Positions 6,917 through 12,426 of a stretch of DNA of 13,450 nt are shown one piece after another. The translations under genes and the position numbers were made by a program. Where the stretch lies: NCBI GenBank assembly GCA_031266295.1, contig JAISBH010000119.1, forward strand, positions 1-13,450. The letters run 5' to 3'. The notes beneath the pieces are model-generated. The model searched no databases, had not been told where the DNA came from, and saw only the letters and a program-made list of their open reading frames with translations. Every line of letters begins with the position of its first letter. Positions within the stretch are counted from its first letter, which is position 1. Origin of the DNA: Oscillospiraceae bacterium (GTDB taxonomy: Bacteria; Bacillota; Clostridia; Christensenellales; Aristaeellaceae).

Positions 6917-7184
6917 CGCCTGGTTCCTCCAACCAGGCGCGCATCCGCGTCGCCGCTTCGACCGCGCCGCTGTACGTGTTGAGTATTGGGCTATCCATCG
7001 CGGACAGCGTCTCGGCGTTCGCGCGATCCATCGCTACTGGGAACGGAAATCCCCCGTAATTTACGAACTTCCGTATCAACACGTTCAGCGCGTCCGTCAA
7101 ACCCAGCCCTATCTGCGCGCAGATCTCCTCCGCCGCCTCTTTCAGTGCTGGCTCCATGCGCATATGCACTACCGCAGTCTTCAT
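6903..7184 (-). CDS. dinJ: DinJ/RelB-family RHH antitoxin (copy 1)
   Basis: A 93-residue antitoxin of the downstream YafQ-like toxin. The N-terminal half is a ribbon-helix-helix domain: strand TAVVHMRMEP, helix ALKEAAEEICAQIGL and helix LTDALNVLIRKFVNYGGFPFPV, ending in the G-x-P-F motif found in DinJ/RelB. The C-terminal half (residues about 50-93) is the toxin-wrapping part. The start is ATG 7184, set by AAGGAGGCGG upstream; an upstream in-frame start would run through the promoter. The 3' end (RAWLEEPGDDDC) is constrained because its codons also form the hairpin that holds the toxin's ribosome-binding site. It is the first gene of the minus-strand five-gene block. Confidence 0.85.
   Translation of the reverse strand: MKTAVVHMRMEPALKEAAEEICAQIGLGLTDALNVLIRKFVNYGGFPFPVAMDRANAETLSAMDSPILNTYSGAVEAATRMRAWLEEPGDDDC
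6917..6939 (-). promoter_or_regulatory. Hairpin presenting the yafQ ribosome-binding site in its loop
   Basis: In the minus-strand mRNA, CGCCUGGUU pairs perfectly with AACCAGGCG over nine base pairs around a five-base loop that is exactly GGAGG. The yafQ AUG follows the stem directly. The stem lies within the last codons of the antitoxin gene. It should restrict initiation on yafQ unless antitoxin-translating ribosomes open it; alternatively a loop-exposed site might stay accessible. The structure is seen, the effect is inferred. Confidence 0.7.
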
Positions 7185-7210
7185 TATACCGCCTCCTTGC
7201 GTGATGCGAC

Positions 7211-7256
7211 GTATCACATTATGATACATTCTATCACATTCTATGCACAAATGCAA
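7211..7256 (-). promoter_or_regulatory. Promoter and operator of the minus-strand TA block
   Basis: On the minus strand, TTGCAT (plus 7251-7256) and TAGAAT (plus 7228-7233) are 17 bases apart. Directly downstream is the inverted repeat GTATCA-CATTA-TGATAC (7211-7227), and the segment TATCACATT occurs twice (7212-7220 and 7232-7240). This fits autorepression by the DinJ-like RHH protein. No comparably good promoter is seen before the later genes of the block. Confidence 0.6.
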
Positions 7257-7303
7257 CGTTTTGTTCTCTCAACTATTCTTCGTAGCTATCAGGAGGTATG
7301 CCA

Positions 7304-7864
7304 ATGGCCTACACACTATCCGGACACAAGGGCGGATACGTCCGGTTCATGCCCTTCGAGGGCACGGTGACCAAGGAGCGCGAGCAGTACTCCGGCCGCG
7401 TGACCCAGTACCCCGTCGAGTCCGGCGCGGACATAAACGACCATATGCTGATCGATCCGCGCAAGCTGACCATAGACGGCGCGGTATGCAATGGGCTGGC
7501 GGACGTATACGCGCTGCGCGCGATGCACGAAAACCGGGAGATATGCGTCTATGTAGGCCGCACCATGCAGGACGGCATGGTTATAACGTCGCTTAACTTC
7601 GACTATACGTCCCAGAACAAGTACGGCGCGTCCTTCTCGGCCACACTACAGCACATCCAGATCACCAGCGCGGAATACGTCCAAACCGGCGCGTATCCGA
7701 TGAGCCTGCAGGACAAGGGCAAGGGCGCGGGTAAAACTACCCAAAACAAGGGACAACAGACGATCAAAATCACGGACAAGACCGTAAGCGACCACTTGGT
7801 CGCGAAGACGCAACCATCCTTATTCGACCGCACATCGGGCGCATACAACGGCTTAACTTTATAA
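7304..7864 (+). CDS. Dit-like distal tail/baseplate protein
   Basis: A 186-residue protein placed right after the tape measure in structural order. The N-terminal part (about residues 15-110) has the pattern of the Dit-like phage tail family: a strand-rich start with GTVTKEREQYSGRVTQYPVE, then INDHMLIDPRKLTIDGAVC, the 'hisd-h-hxxPxxhxIxG' motif typical of these proteins. A C-terminal extension (KGKGAGKTTQNKGQQ...) is basic and probably flexible. The protein likely links tube to baseplate hub. I chose ATG 7304 because AGGAGG abuts the in-frame ATG 7298 too closely. The TA block lies between this gene and the tape measure. Family call is moderate. Confidence 0.7.
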   Translation: MAYTLSGHKGGYVRFMPFEGTVTKEREQYSGRVTQYPVESGADINDHMLIDPRKLTIDGAVCNGLADVYALRAMHENREICVYVGRTMQDGMVITSLNFDYTSQNKYGASFSATLQHIQITSAEYVQTGAYPMSLQDKGKGAGKTTQNKGQQTIKITDKTVSDHLVAKTQPSLFDRTSGAYNGLTL

Positions 7865-7883
7865 TCAGCGGACGCGACGCGAA

Positions 7884-7992
7884 GCCCCCTCTGTCGCTGC
7901 GGCGACATCTCCCCCTAAGGGGGCGATGCGAGTGGTCGACTTCCCGCCATGCGTCGGCGGCCTCGGCGGAGGTCGAGAGGGAGACCGCAGTT
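7884..7992. repeat. Structured MITE-like intergenic repeat
   Basis: The Dit-plug spacer contains stacked inverted repeats: TGTCGC-TGCG-GCGACA (7892-7907), CCCCC-TAA-GGGGG (7911-7923) and CCTC-GGCG-GAGG (7961-7972). They are enclosed by CCCTCT (7887-7892) and AGAGGG (7976-7981). Its last 25 bases (7968-7992) match 22 of 25 with 10590-10614, inside the element that disrupts the Phd-RelE pair. I recall similar GC-rich spacer repeats in Clostridia genomes, but could not check. Its GAGGGAGA provides the only candidate ribosome-binding site of the plug gene. Confidence 0.6.
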
Positions 7993-7994
7993 AG

Positions 7995-8585
7995 ATGAGC
8001 AGACTATACCTATTCGACCCGCTCACGCAGACGGAATACATCGAAGTGGACGCGGCGTCCGTGCCATATACGGTTCAATTCAAGCTATGGGACGCTACGT
8101 ATGGCCTGTACATACGCTACAATGAAGCGGGCGGATTCTACACCGTGGACTTGTCGGACGCGAACAATGTCACGCTGGCCTACGGCGCGGTCGTGCGGTA
8201 TGGCAGACCCCTGTTCGGCCCTGTGGAGGACGAGCGGTTCCCCATGCCGGTGATCATACCATACTCGACGCTGGGAACCGAATCCGAGGTCACTCGCGAG
8301 AACCTGGGCAAGACCGTGCAGCTGTTCCTGTTCGATCGCAAGCTGCTGCAGTCCGCGGCGAGTGGCGCGTCCTCGAGCACGGTCACGAGCGACCCATCTG
8401 GCGTAGTGATCATCCCGCCCGTGCGCCCTCCCTCCGGAGGCGTGGACGAGAAGTACTCGCCGTACTATCATATGCACCCCATAGAGGGCGTGGTCGACCT
8501 GGCCGTGCGGCTGGAGTCGCTGGGACACTCGCCGATACCGCTGGACGATGTCACGGCCATACTAGCCGAAGCGGCGGCGGGATAG
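7995..8585 (+). CDS. Baseplate plug protein (Pam3 gp18-like)
   Basis: A 196-residue protein whose first ~110 residues match the small baseplate plug family known from cyanophage Pam3: VQFKLWDATYGLYIRYNEAG, then GFYTVDLSDANNVTLAYGAVV and RYGRPLFGPV. The 'F-L---Y-L-I-YNE-GG-Y-VDL-DA' pattern followed by a G-PL- motif is characteristic. The plug closes the central baseplate channel next to the hub. Family members are usually much shorter. Here a Ser/Pro linker (about residues 122-148) leads to a C-terminal YYHMHPIEGVVDLAVRLESLG segment that resembles the H-x-H-P-I attachment motif of tail fibres. The stop overlaps closely with the hub start one base later, so the two are translationally coupled. 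Confidence 0.75.
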   Translation: MSRLYLFDPLTQTEYIEVDAASVPYTVQFKLWDATYGLYIRYNEAGGFYTVDLSDANNVTLAYGAVVRYGRPLFGPVEDERFPMPVIIPYSTLGTESEVTRENLGKTVQLFLFDRKLLQSAASGASSSTVTSDPSGVVIIPPVRPPSGGVDEKYSPYYHMHPIEGVVDLAVRLESLGHSPIPLDDVTAILAEAAAG

Positions 8586-8586
8586 T

Positions 8587-9429
8587 ATGTCGTACTGGAT
8601 TCGCTCGGCCAACATGCAGATCGGCCCGTATCGGTACAACCTGGACGGCATGGAGTTTTCCTTCGACTGCCCGTTCGAGGACTCCGACGAGCCTGGTACA
8701 TGCGAGGCGACGATAACCAACCTGTCCGAACAGACGCGTCACTCGATAGTCCGTAACCACCCGCTGATCATCAACGCGGGGTACGAGGGCGATACCGGCC
8801 TGATATTCAAGGGCGCTATCACCTCCTTTTCCAGTCGCCGCGAGGGGACGGAATGGGTGACTAGCATGACCGCGATAGAGGTCGAGGAGGAGTGGCTAAC
8901 CAAGCAGGTCAACAAGAGCTACAAAGAGGACTCGACAGCCATAGCGATCGTCCGCGACCTGTGCAACATATTCGGCGTGGAGGTCGCCAGACTGGCGCTG
9001 CCGGACAAGAATTACCCGCGCGGGCGTCCGTGCGCCGGGCTGGTCAAGAACGTGCTGCGCGAGATCGTGACCGGGGACTGTAAGGCGCGGATGCTGATCC
9101 GGCACGGGCGGCTGTACATCACCGACCCGAACTCGCCTATCAACATGGGTTTCCTGCTCGCGCCTCATACAGGGCTGCTGGCCAGCGACGAGGACTTCGA
9201 AGACCCATACATCCTAGAAAATATAACAGCCCAAAAGACCCAGCAGGCCAAGGAGGATTCCACCAAGCTCAAGAGCCGTACATGCCTGCTGAACTACCAG
9301 CTGGGACCCGGCGACGTGATAATGGTGCAGAGTAAGTCGCTTAGCGGGCGGTTTATGGTCGTTCGAGGCTCGCACCGGGGGAGCCGATCGGGCGACTGGC
9401 AGACGGAGATAGAGTTGAAACCCGTGTAA
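8587..9429 (+). CDS. Baseplate hub protein (gp27-like)
   Basis: A 280-residue protein in the position of the baseplate hub, between plug and spike. The first 100 residues (FSFDCPFEDSDEPGTCEATITNLSEQ, residues 18-43, then LIINAGYEGDTGLIFKGAITSF) have the pattern of a hub first tube-like domain: 'a.v.I.NLs..t...I......v.l.AGY......if.G.I'. The second half (AIAIVRDLCNIFGVEV, then VLREIVTGDCKARMLIRHGRLYI) matches the following domain of gp27/XkdQ-type hubs. The C-terminal part (GPGDVIMVQSKSLSGRFMVVRGSHRG) is a third strand-rich domain, seen in many small hubs. It forms the trimeric adaptor between tube and spike. Start ATG 8587 lies one base after the plug stop, without a strong ribosome-binding site, so translation is probably coupled. 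Confidence 0.82.
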   Translation: MSYWIRSANMQIGPYRYNLDGMEFSFDCPFEDSDEPGTCEATITNLSEQTRHSIVRNHPLIINAGYEGDTGLIFKGAITSFSSRREGTEWVTSMTAIEVEEEWLTKQVNKSYKEDSTAIAIVRDLCNIFGVEVARLALPDKNYPRGRPCAGLVKNVLREIVTGDCKARMLIRHGRLYITDPNSPINMGFLLAPHTGLLASDEDFEDPYILENITAQKTQQAKEDSTKLKSRTCLLNYQLGPGDVIMVQSKSLSGRFMVVRGSHRGSRSGDWQTEIELKPV

Positions 9430-9459
9430 AACTGGCTTAAAAGGTTTTTTGGGGGTTTT

Positions 9460-10152
9460 ATGAGGAACGATAACTCGTACAGGTATGAACAGGCGCACGA
9501 CGCGACGCTGCGCGAGAGCATGAGCGGCGGCGCGCTGGTGAAGGTTATCAAGTTCAACGACGAGGATGGGACGGTGGACGTGCAGCCCATCGCCAAACGT
9601 AACGTGAATGGCGTATACGAGGACAGGCCGCCCATACTGCATGTGCCCATAAGCAACCCGTCCGGGACGGGCTTCACCTGCCGCCAGCAGTTCAAGAAGG
9701 GCGACGTCGGCTCGATGCTGTTCTTCGACCACGACATGGACAATCCATACGCGGCGGGCGATAAGGCGCAGCCCAATACCCCGCGCGTCCACCAGGGCGG
9801 CGACGGCGTGTTCATGGGATCCGTCCCGGCGGGCGGAAAGCCGCACTCGCTCCTCCCGCCAGGGACGTATGGCTTCGGCGTAGATGACTCGAACTACCTG
9901 GTCATTTACCCGGACGGGCACATTGAGATAATCAGCGAACAGCCCGTTACGGTGAAGTCGGACCTGGACGTCATTGTCGAGGCTGGGACGGCGGCGAGCG
10001 TTAAGGCGGGCGTTTCCGCCTCGGTCGAGGCCCCGGAGATCACGCTGACAGGGAACGTTACCATAGATGGGAATTTGGCCGTGAGCGGGAACACGGACAT
10101 AGGCGGAAATCTCAACGTGGCCGGGACGATAACGCCTTGGCCGACGGTGTAA
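9460..10152 (+). CDS. Baseplate central spike (Gp138-type)
   Basis: A 230-residue spike that pierces the cell envelope at contraction. Residues about 20-120 form the N-terminal OB-like domain of the Gp138 family: LVKVIKFNDEDGTVDVQPIAKR, then PPILHVPISNPSGTGFTC and KKGDVGSMLFFDHDMD. The C-terminal 70 residues show a regular strand repeat (TVKSDLDVIVEAGTAASVKAG..., TIDGNLAVSGNTDIGGNLNV) typical of a beta-helical spike tip. No apex metal-binding HxH motif is visible. The ATG is preceded by a T-rich stretch with GGGGG five bases upstream instead of a classical AGGAGG. It follows the hub by 30 bases. The baseplate wedge genes normally found next are absent. Confidence 0.85.
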   Translation: MRNDNSYRYEQAHDATLRESMSGGALVKVIKFNDEDGTVDVQPIAKRNVNGVYEDRPPILHVPISNPSGTGFTCRQQFKKGDVGSMLFFDHDMDNPYAAGDKAQPNTPRVHQGGDGVFMGSVPAGGKPHSLLPPGTYGFGVDDSNYLVIYPDGHIEIISEQPVTVKSDLDVIVEAGTAASVKAGVSASVEAPEITLTGNVTIDGNLAVSGNTDIGGNLNVAGTITPWPTV

Positions 10153-10182
10153 CAGGTCGCCGCAGTCAGCGTGCGGCGGCTA

Positions 10183-10219
10183 TTGCGTCCTGCTCGTAAT
10201 TGTGATACAATAACGAGCA
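10183..10219 (+). promoter_or_regulatory. Promoter and long palindromic operator of the Phd-type gene
   Basis: TTGCGT (10183-10188) and TACAAT (10206-10211) are 17 bases apart. A near-perfect 29-base palindrome covers the -10: TGCTCGT-A-ATTGT (10191-10203), GAT, ACAAT-A-ACGAGCA (10207-10219), matching at 12 of 13 pairs. This is the expected site of Phd/YefM autorepression. AAGGAGG follows at 10221-10227 before ATG 10236. Confidence 0.75.
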
Positions 10220-10235
10220 TAAGGAGGGCGTAATT

Positions 10236-10514
10236 ATGCCGAAAATCATTCCGATTCGCGACTTGCGGCAAACATCCGCGTTGTTTGAAATGTGCCGCCA
10301 GGAAAACGAACCTGTGTTTATCACGAAAAACGGTTACGGCTCAATGGTGTTGATGACCATGGAGACGTACGAACGCAATATGGCCGCTTCAGACATATAC
10401 GCAAAACTCATGGAGGCAAAAACGCAGGACGACGCCGGTATGGTTAGTGACGCCGGGGACGCGTTGCGTAAGCTGCGCGATACGTCGCATCCGCTCCTTC
10501 GGGAAGGGGTCTGA
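10236..10514 (+). CDS. Phd/YefM-family antitoxin, C-terminus altered by insertion
   Basis: A 92-residue antitoxin of the Phd/YefM family: MPKIIPIRDLRQTSALFEMC is its N-terminal DNA-binding start, followed by NEPVFITKNGYGSMVLMTMETYE, the classic K-N-G-x-x-x-x-V-hhs-x-e-x-Y/e signature. The native sequence appears to run to ...LRKLRD (codon 10479-10481). The remaining ten residues are encoded by an inserted inverted-repeat element whose TGA serves as stop. Because toxin-binding residues sit in the C-terminal half, neutralisation may be weakened, but DNA binding should persist. It is the only TA cassette on the plus strand of the tail operon. The toxin partner is broken. Confidence 0.8.
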   Translation: MPKIIPIRDLRQTSALFEMCRQENEPVFITKNGYGSMVLMTMETYERNMAASDIYAKLMEAKTQDDAGMVSDAGDALRKLRDTSHPLLREGV

Positions 10515-10641
10515 CGACCCCCTCCCGACCTCCCCCGGAGCTTAGAACGGGGGAACGAGGTGGCAGCGGAGCGTCGTACCAAACTCCGGGGAGGTCGGGA
10601 GGGGAACCGCAGTTCCCTTCCCGAAGGAGCGGATGCGACGT
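10482..10641. mobile_element. 160-bp inverted-repeat (MITE-like) element
   Basis: The two ends are perfect 27-bp inverted repeats: 10482-10508 and 10615-10641, outermost bases ACGTCGCATC and GATGCGACGT. Inside, CCCCTCCCGACCTCCC... (10519-10540) pairs with 10584-10604 apart from one extra C. Between outer and inner stems each side has its own small hairpin, GGGGTC-TGAC-GACCCC (10506-10521) and GGGAAC-CGCA-GTTCCC (10602-10617). No coding capacity is seen. Antitoxin-like sequence stops at its left edge and toxin-like sequence begins at its right edge. No clear target duplication is visible. It shares a 25-base stretch with the repeat at 7968-7992. Confidence 0.8.
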
Positions 10642-10873
10642 CGCGCCGGACAGCGCAACGGTGTTTTTGGATGCGGTCGAGGATTGCTATAAGGTCGTTC
10701 GGGCGAATCCATACGCTTACGCAAAGGTGAACGCGCCTCTTTTTGCCTCCATGGGATACCGCCGCGCTCCGATTAAAAGATTCATTATGGTTTACCGCGT
10801 TGACGACGAGGAGCACAAAGTTGTTGTTCAGCGTTTCTTCTTTGGAGGAAGAAACTACGAAAAACTATTGTAA
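10642..10873 (+). pseudogene. RelE/ParE-family toxin, N-terminus lost
   Basis: The frame from 10643 reads A-P-D-S-A-T-V-FLDAVEDCYKVVRANPYAYA, then MGYRRAPIKRFIMVYRVDD and VVVQRFFFGGRNYEKLL. This is the last ~75 residues of a RelE/ParE toxin of the type paired with the MPKIIPIRDLR antitoxins. Family members are near 100 residues long, and the first strand and helix (roughly 25-30 residues) are missing exactly where the inverted-repeat element ends. GTG 10661 could start a 70-residue product but has no ribosome-binding site. The RelE-core strands and the C-terminal RFFFGGRNYEKLL motif remain. Probably inactive, and thus a disarmed TA unit. Confidence 0.75.
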
Positions 10874-10874
10874 C

Positions 10875-10903
10875 AGGAAAGAAAACTTTCGGGATTCTTT
10901 CCT
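10875..10903. terminator. Inverted repeat directly after the toxin remnant
   Basis: AGGAAAGAA (10875-10883) and TTCTTTCCT (10895-10903) form a perfect 9-bp stem with an 11-base loop, starting two bases after the toxin stop. No U-tract follows. It is likely the old 3' end of the TA transcript. Otherwise 10904-11020 shows no gene and holds only the stronger hairpin at 10957. Confidence 0.4.
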
Positions 10904-10956
10904 ATGCGCGCCCACTTCGTGCTACGCGCCGCCACCGACCGCTAACCCGACCAACC

Positions 10957-10984
10957 GCCGCGCCCCATCGGGACGCGGCTTTTT
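10957..10984 (+). terminator. Intrinsic terminator upstream of the tail fibre gene
   Basis: GCCGCG (10957-10962) pairs with CGCGGC (10974-10979). Three further pairs CCC/GGG lie inside after one C-A mismatch, leaving a 3-base loop, and TTTTT follows directly (10980-10984). It is a well-formed Rho-independent terminator on the plus strand, 36 bases before the fibre start. Confidence 0.75.
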
Positions 10985-11020
10985 AACGCGCCTAACACGC
11001 CACTCACAAAGGAGGCCGCA

Positions 11021-12139
11021 ATGATTACACCGGATGTAGTAGCCCACGCCAACATCAGGATCGAAGCCCAGCCCAGCGACCCCAAGCACGCCGCGACGGT
11101 CGAATTCGTCCAGGGTGTGGCGGGCGGGGATGCCAGCGCGGCGATCGCCCAGCACGACGTGTGCGCGAGCGCGCACGCGTCCATCCGATCGACAATCGCC
11201 AACGAAGCGACGGCGCGGGCCAACGCCGACTCCACGTTGCAGTCCAACATAGACACGCACGAAGCGAACGTATCCAACCCCCACCAGGTCGACTTGCAGC
11301 AGGTCGCAAACGAACAGGCCACTACCGGAGTCGTCCTGCCACAGGGCACGGCGGGCATATATGAAGGCGCGGCCGACCCGGAAAACAAGCTGCTGACCCG
11401 CGCTGAAGTGCAAGCCGAGAGTCAGGGCGCCATGCGCTATAGAGGTCAGCTAAAGTATGGCGCGATGACCGCAGACGATATGAACGCCATAACGGGTATG
11501 CAGACAAACGACATGTGCGGCGTGCAGGCCACGCAGCTGACATACAAGTGGGATGGCGAGTCCTGGCAGGCGCAGGCCAACGGCGACGACGCCACCGGCG
11601 ACCTGTACGATATACTGTTCTGGTACGGAACCTGGGCGGACGGCAACACCTACAATGGCGACGTATCCGCCCAGATCAAGTGCAAGGACGGCGAGACCCA
11701 CGAATGGGATCTGGTGGTGCAGACTAATCAGCTAGCGCCAGGCGAGGTCACGGACCTCGTAATAGGCAACCGCGCCCTGCTGGACAACGCGGGCCTGACC
11801 GAAGCGCCTGCTATCACCGCCAAGAACCTGACCGCGTGGCTTCAGGCGCTGCGCGACGGCATAAAGGGCGCGTTTGCGGCGCCCCGCTCCGTCTCCGCCC
11901 CCTTCACGCTGGTCGCGGAGGACTGGGACGAGAACAAGACCCAGACCGTATCCGTTGCGGGCGTCACGCTGGCGTCGAACGGCGTTATCCTGCCAGACCA
12001 CGCCGTGACACAGGAGCAGGCGGACGCGCTGAACGCCGCGCAGTGCCTGGTCACGGATCAAGAGGTGGATGCAATCACCGTTACCTGCTTCGGCGTCGCG
12101 CCGACGGTTGATATACCGATGTTCCTGCTGCTGATGTGA
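11021..12139 (+). CDS. Tail fibre / receptor-binding protein
   Basis: A 372-residue fibre. The N-terminal third is Ala-rich and helical (SIRSTIANEATARANADSTL) and leads to SNPHQVDLQQVANEQATTG, the NPHxVxLxQV motif found across tail fibres. The middle (MRYRGQLKYGAMTADDMNAI, then YDILFWYGTWADGNTYNGDV) resembles domains of Clostridia and other Bacillota fibre proteins. The C-terminus (AGVTLASNGVILPDHAVT, then CLVTDQEVDAITVTCFGVAPTVDI) matches the small C-terminal beta domain that is very common in Clostridia phage fibres. The start ATG has AAAGGAGG eight bases upstream. An intrinsic terminator precedes it, so expression needs read-through, antitermination or a promoter I cannot see. The DinJ-YafQ cassette follows 11 bases after the stop, in opposite orientation. 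Confidence 0.78.
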   Translation: MITPDVVAHANIRIEAQPSDPKHAATVEFVQGVAGGDASAAIAQHDVCASAHASIRSTIANEATARANADSTLQSNIDTHEANVSNPHQVDLQQVANEQATTGVVLPQGTAGIYEGAADPENKLLTRAEVQAESQGAMRYRGQLKYGAMTADDMNAITGMQTNDMCGVQATQLTYKWDGESWQAQANGDDATGDLYDILFWYGTWADGNTYNGDVSAQIKCKDGETHEWDLVVQTNQLAPGEVTDLVIGNRALLDNAGLTEAPAITAKNLTAWLQALRDGIKGAFAAPRSVSAPFTLVAEDWDENKTQTVSVAGVTLASNGVILPDHAVTQEQADALNAAQCLVTDQEVDAITVTCFGVAPTVDIPMFLLLM

Positions 12140-12150
12140 GGAGAGTCGCT

Positions 12151-12426
12151 TTACTCCAAAACGTCGGCGTGCGTCCCCGTTGCGGCCAGTATAAGAGTCA
12201 GAACGCTCTTGTCGACCTTGTAGACTAAAACCCAATCGTCCTCTATATGGCAGTCGCGGTAGCCGTGCTTATCGCCTTTGAGCGGATGATCTTTGTGTTT
12301 CTGCGGGAGTGGGGTCGCGTTCAGCAGCAAACCGACTACCTCGTCCAAAAGCCGGGTATCATAGCCGCGTTTTTCCAAGCGCCTATAGTCGCGCTTAAAT
12401 CGGCTGGTTAAATGCGGCTTAAGCAT
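12151..12426 (-). CDS. yafQ: YafQ-family mRNA interferase toxin (copy 2)
   Basis: A 91-residue YafQ toxin with the family signature nearly complete: LPQKHKDHPLKGDKHGYRDCH (residues 40-60), then IEDDWVLVYK and ATGTHADVLE. Catalytic positions by comparison with E. coli YafQ are His47, His60, Asp64, Trp65 and His86; the E. coli Phe91 position is Leu90. It overlaps its antitoxin by eight bases and has no separate strong ribosome-binding site, so it is translated by coupling. Unlike copy 1, no hairpin encloses its start. It is closer to E. coli YafQ than copy 1 (DHPL, GYRDCHIE), so the two were probably acquired separately. Confidence 0.9.
   Translation of the reverse strand: MLKPHLTSRFKRDYRRLEKRGYDTRLLDEVVGLLLNATPLPQKHKDHPLKGDKHGYRDCHIEDDWVLVYKVDKSVLTLILAATGTHADVLE

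Noticed and set aside
10904..10945. Short frame starting MRAHFVLRAATDR after the toxin remnant
   Set aside because: Only 13 codons, no ribosome-binding site, and no recognisable content.
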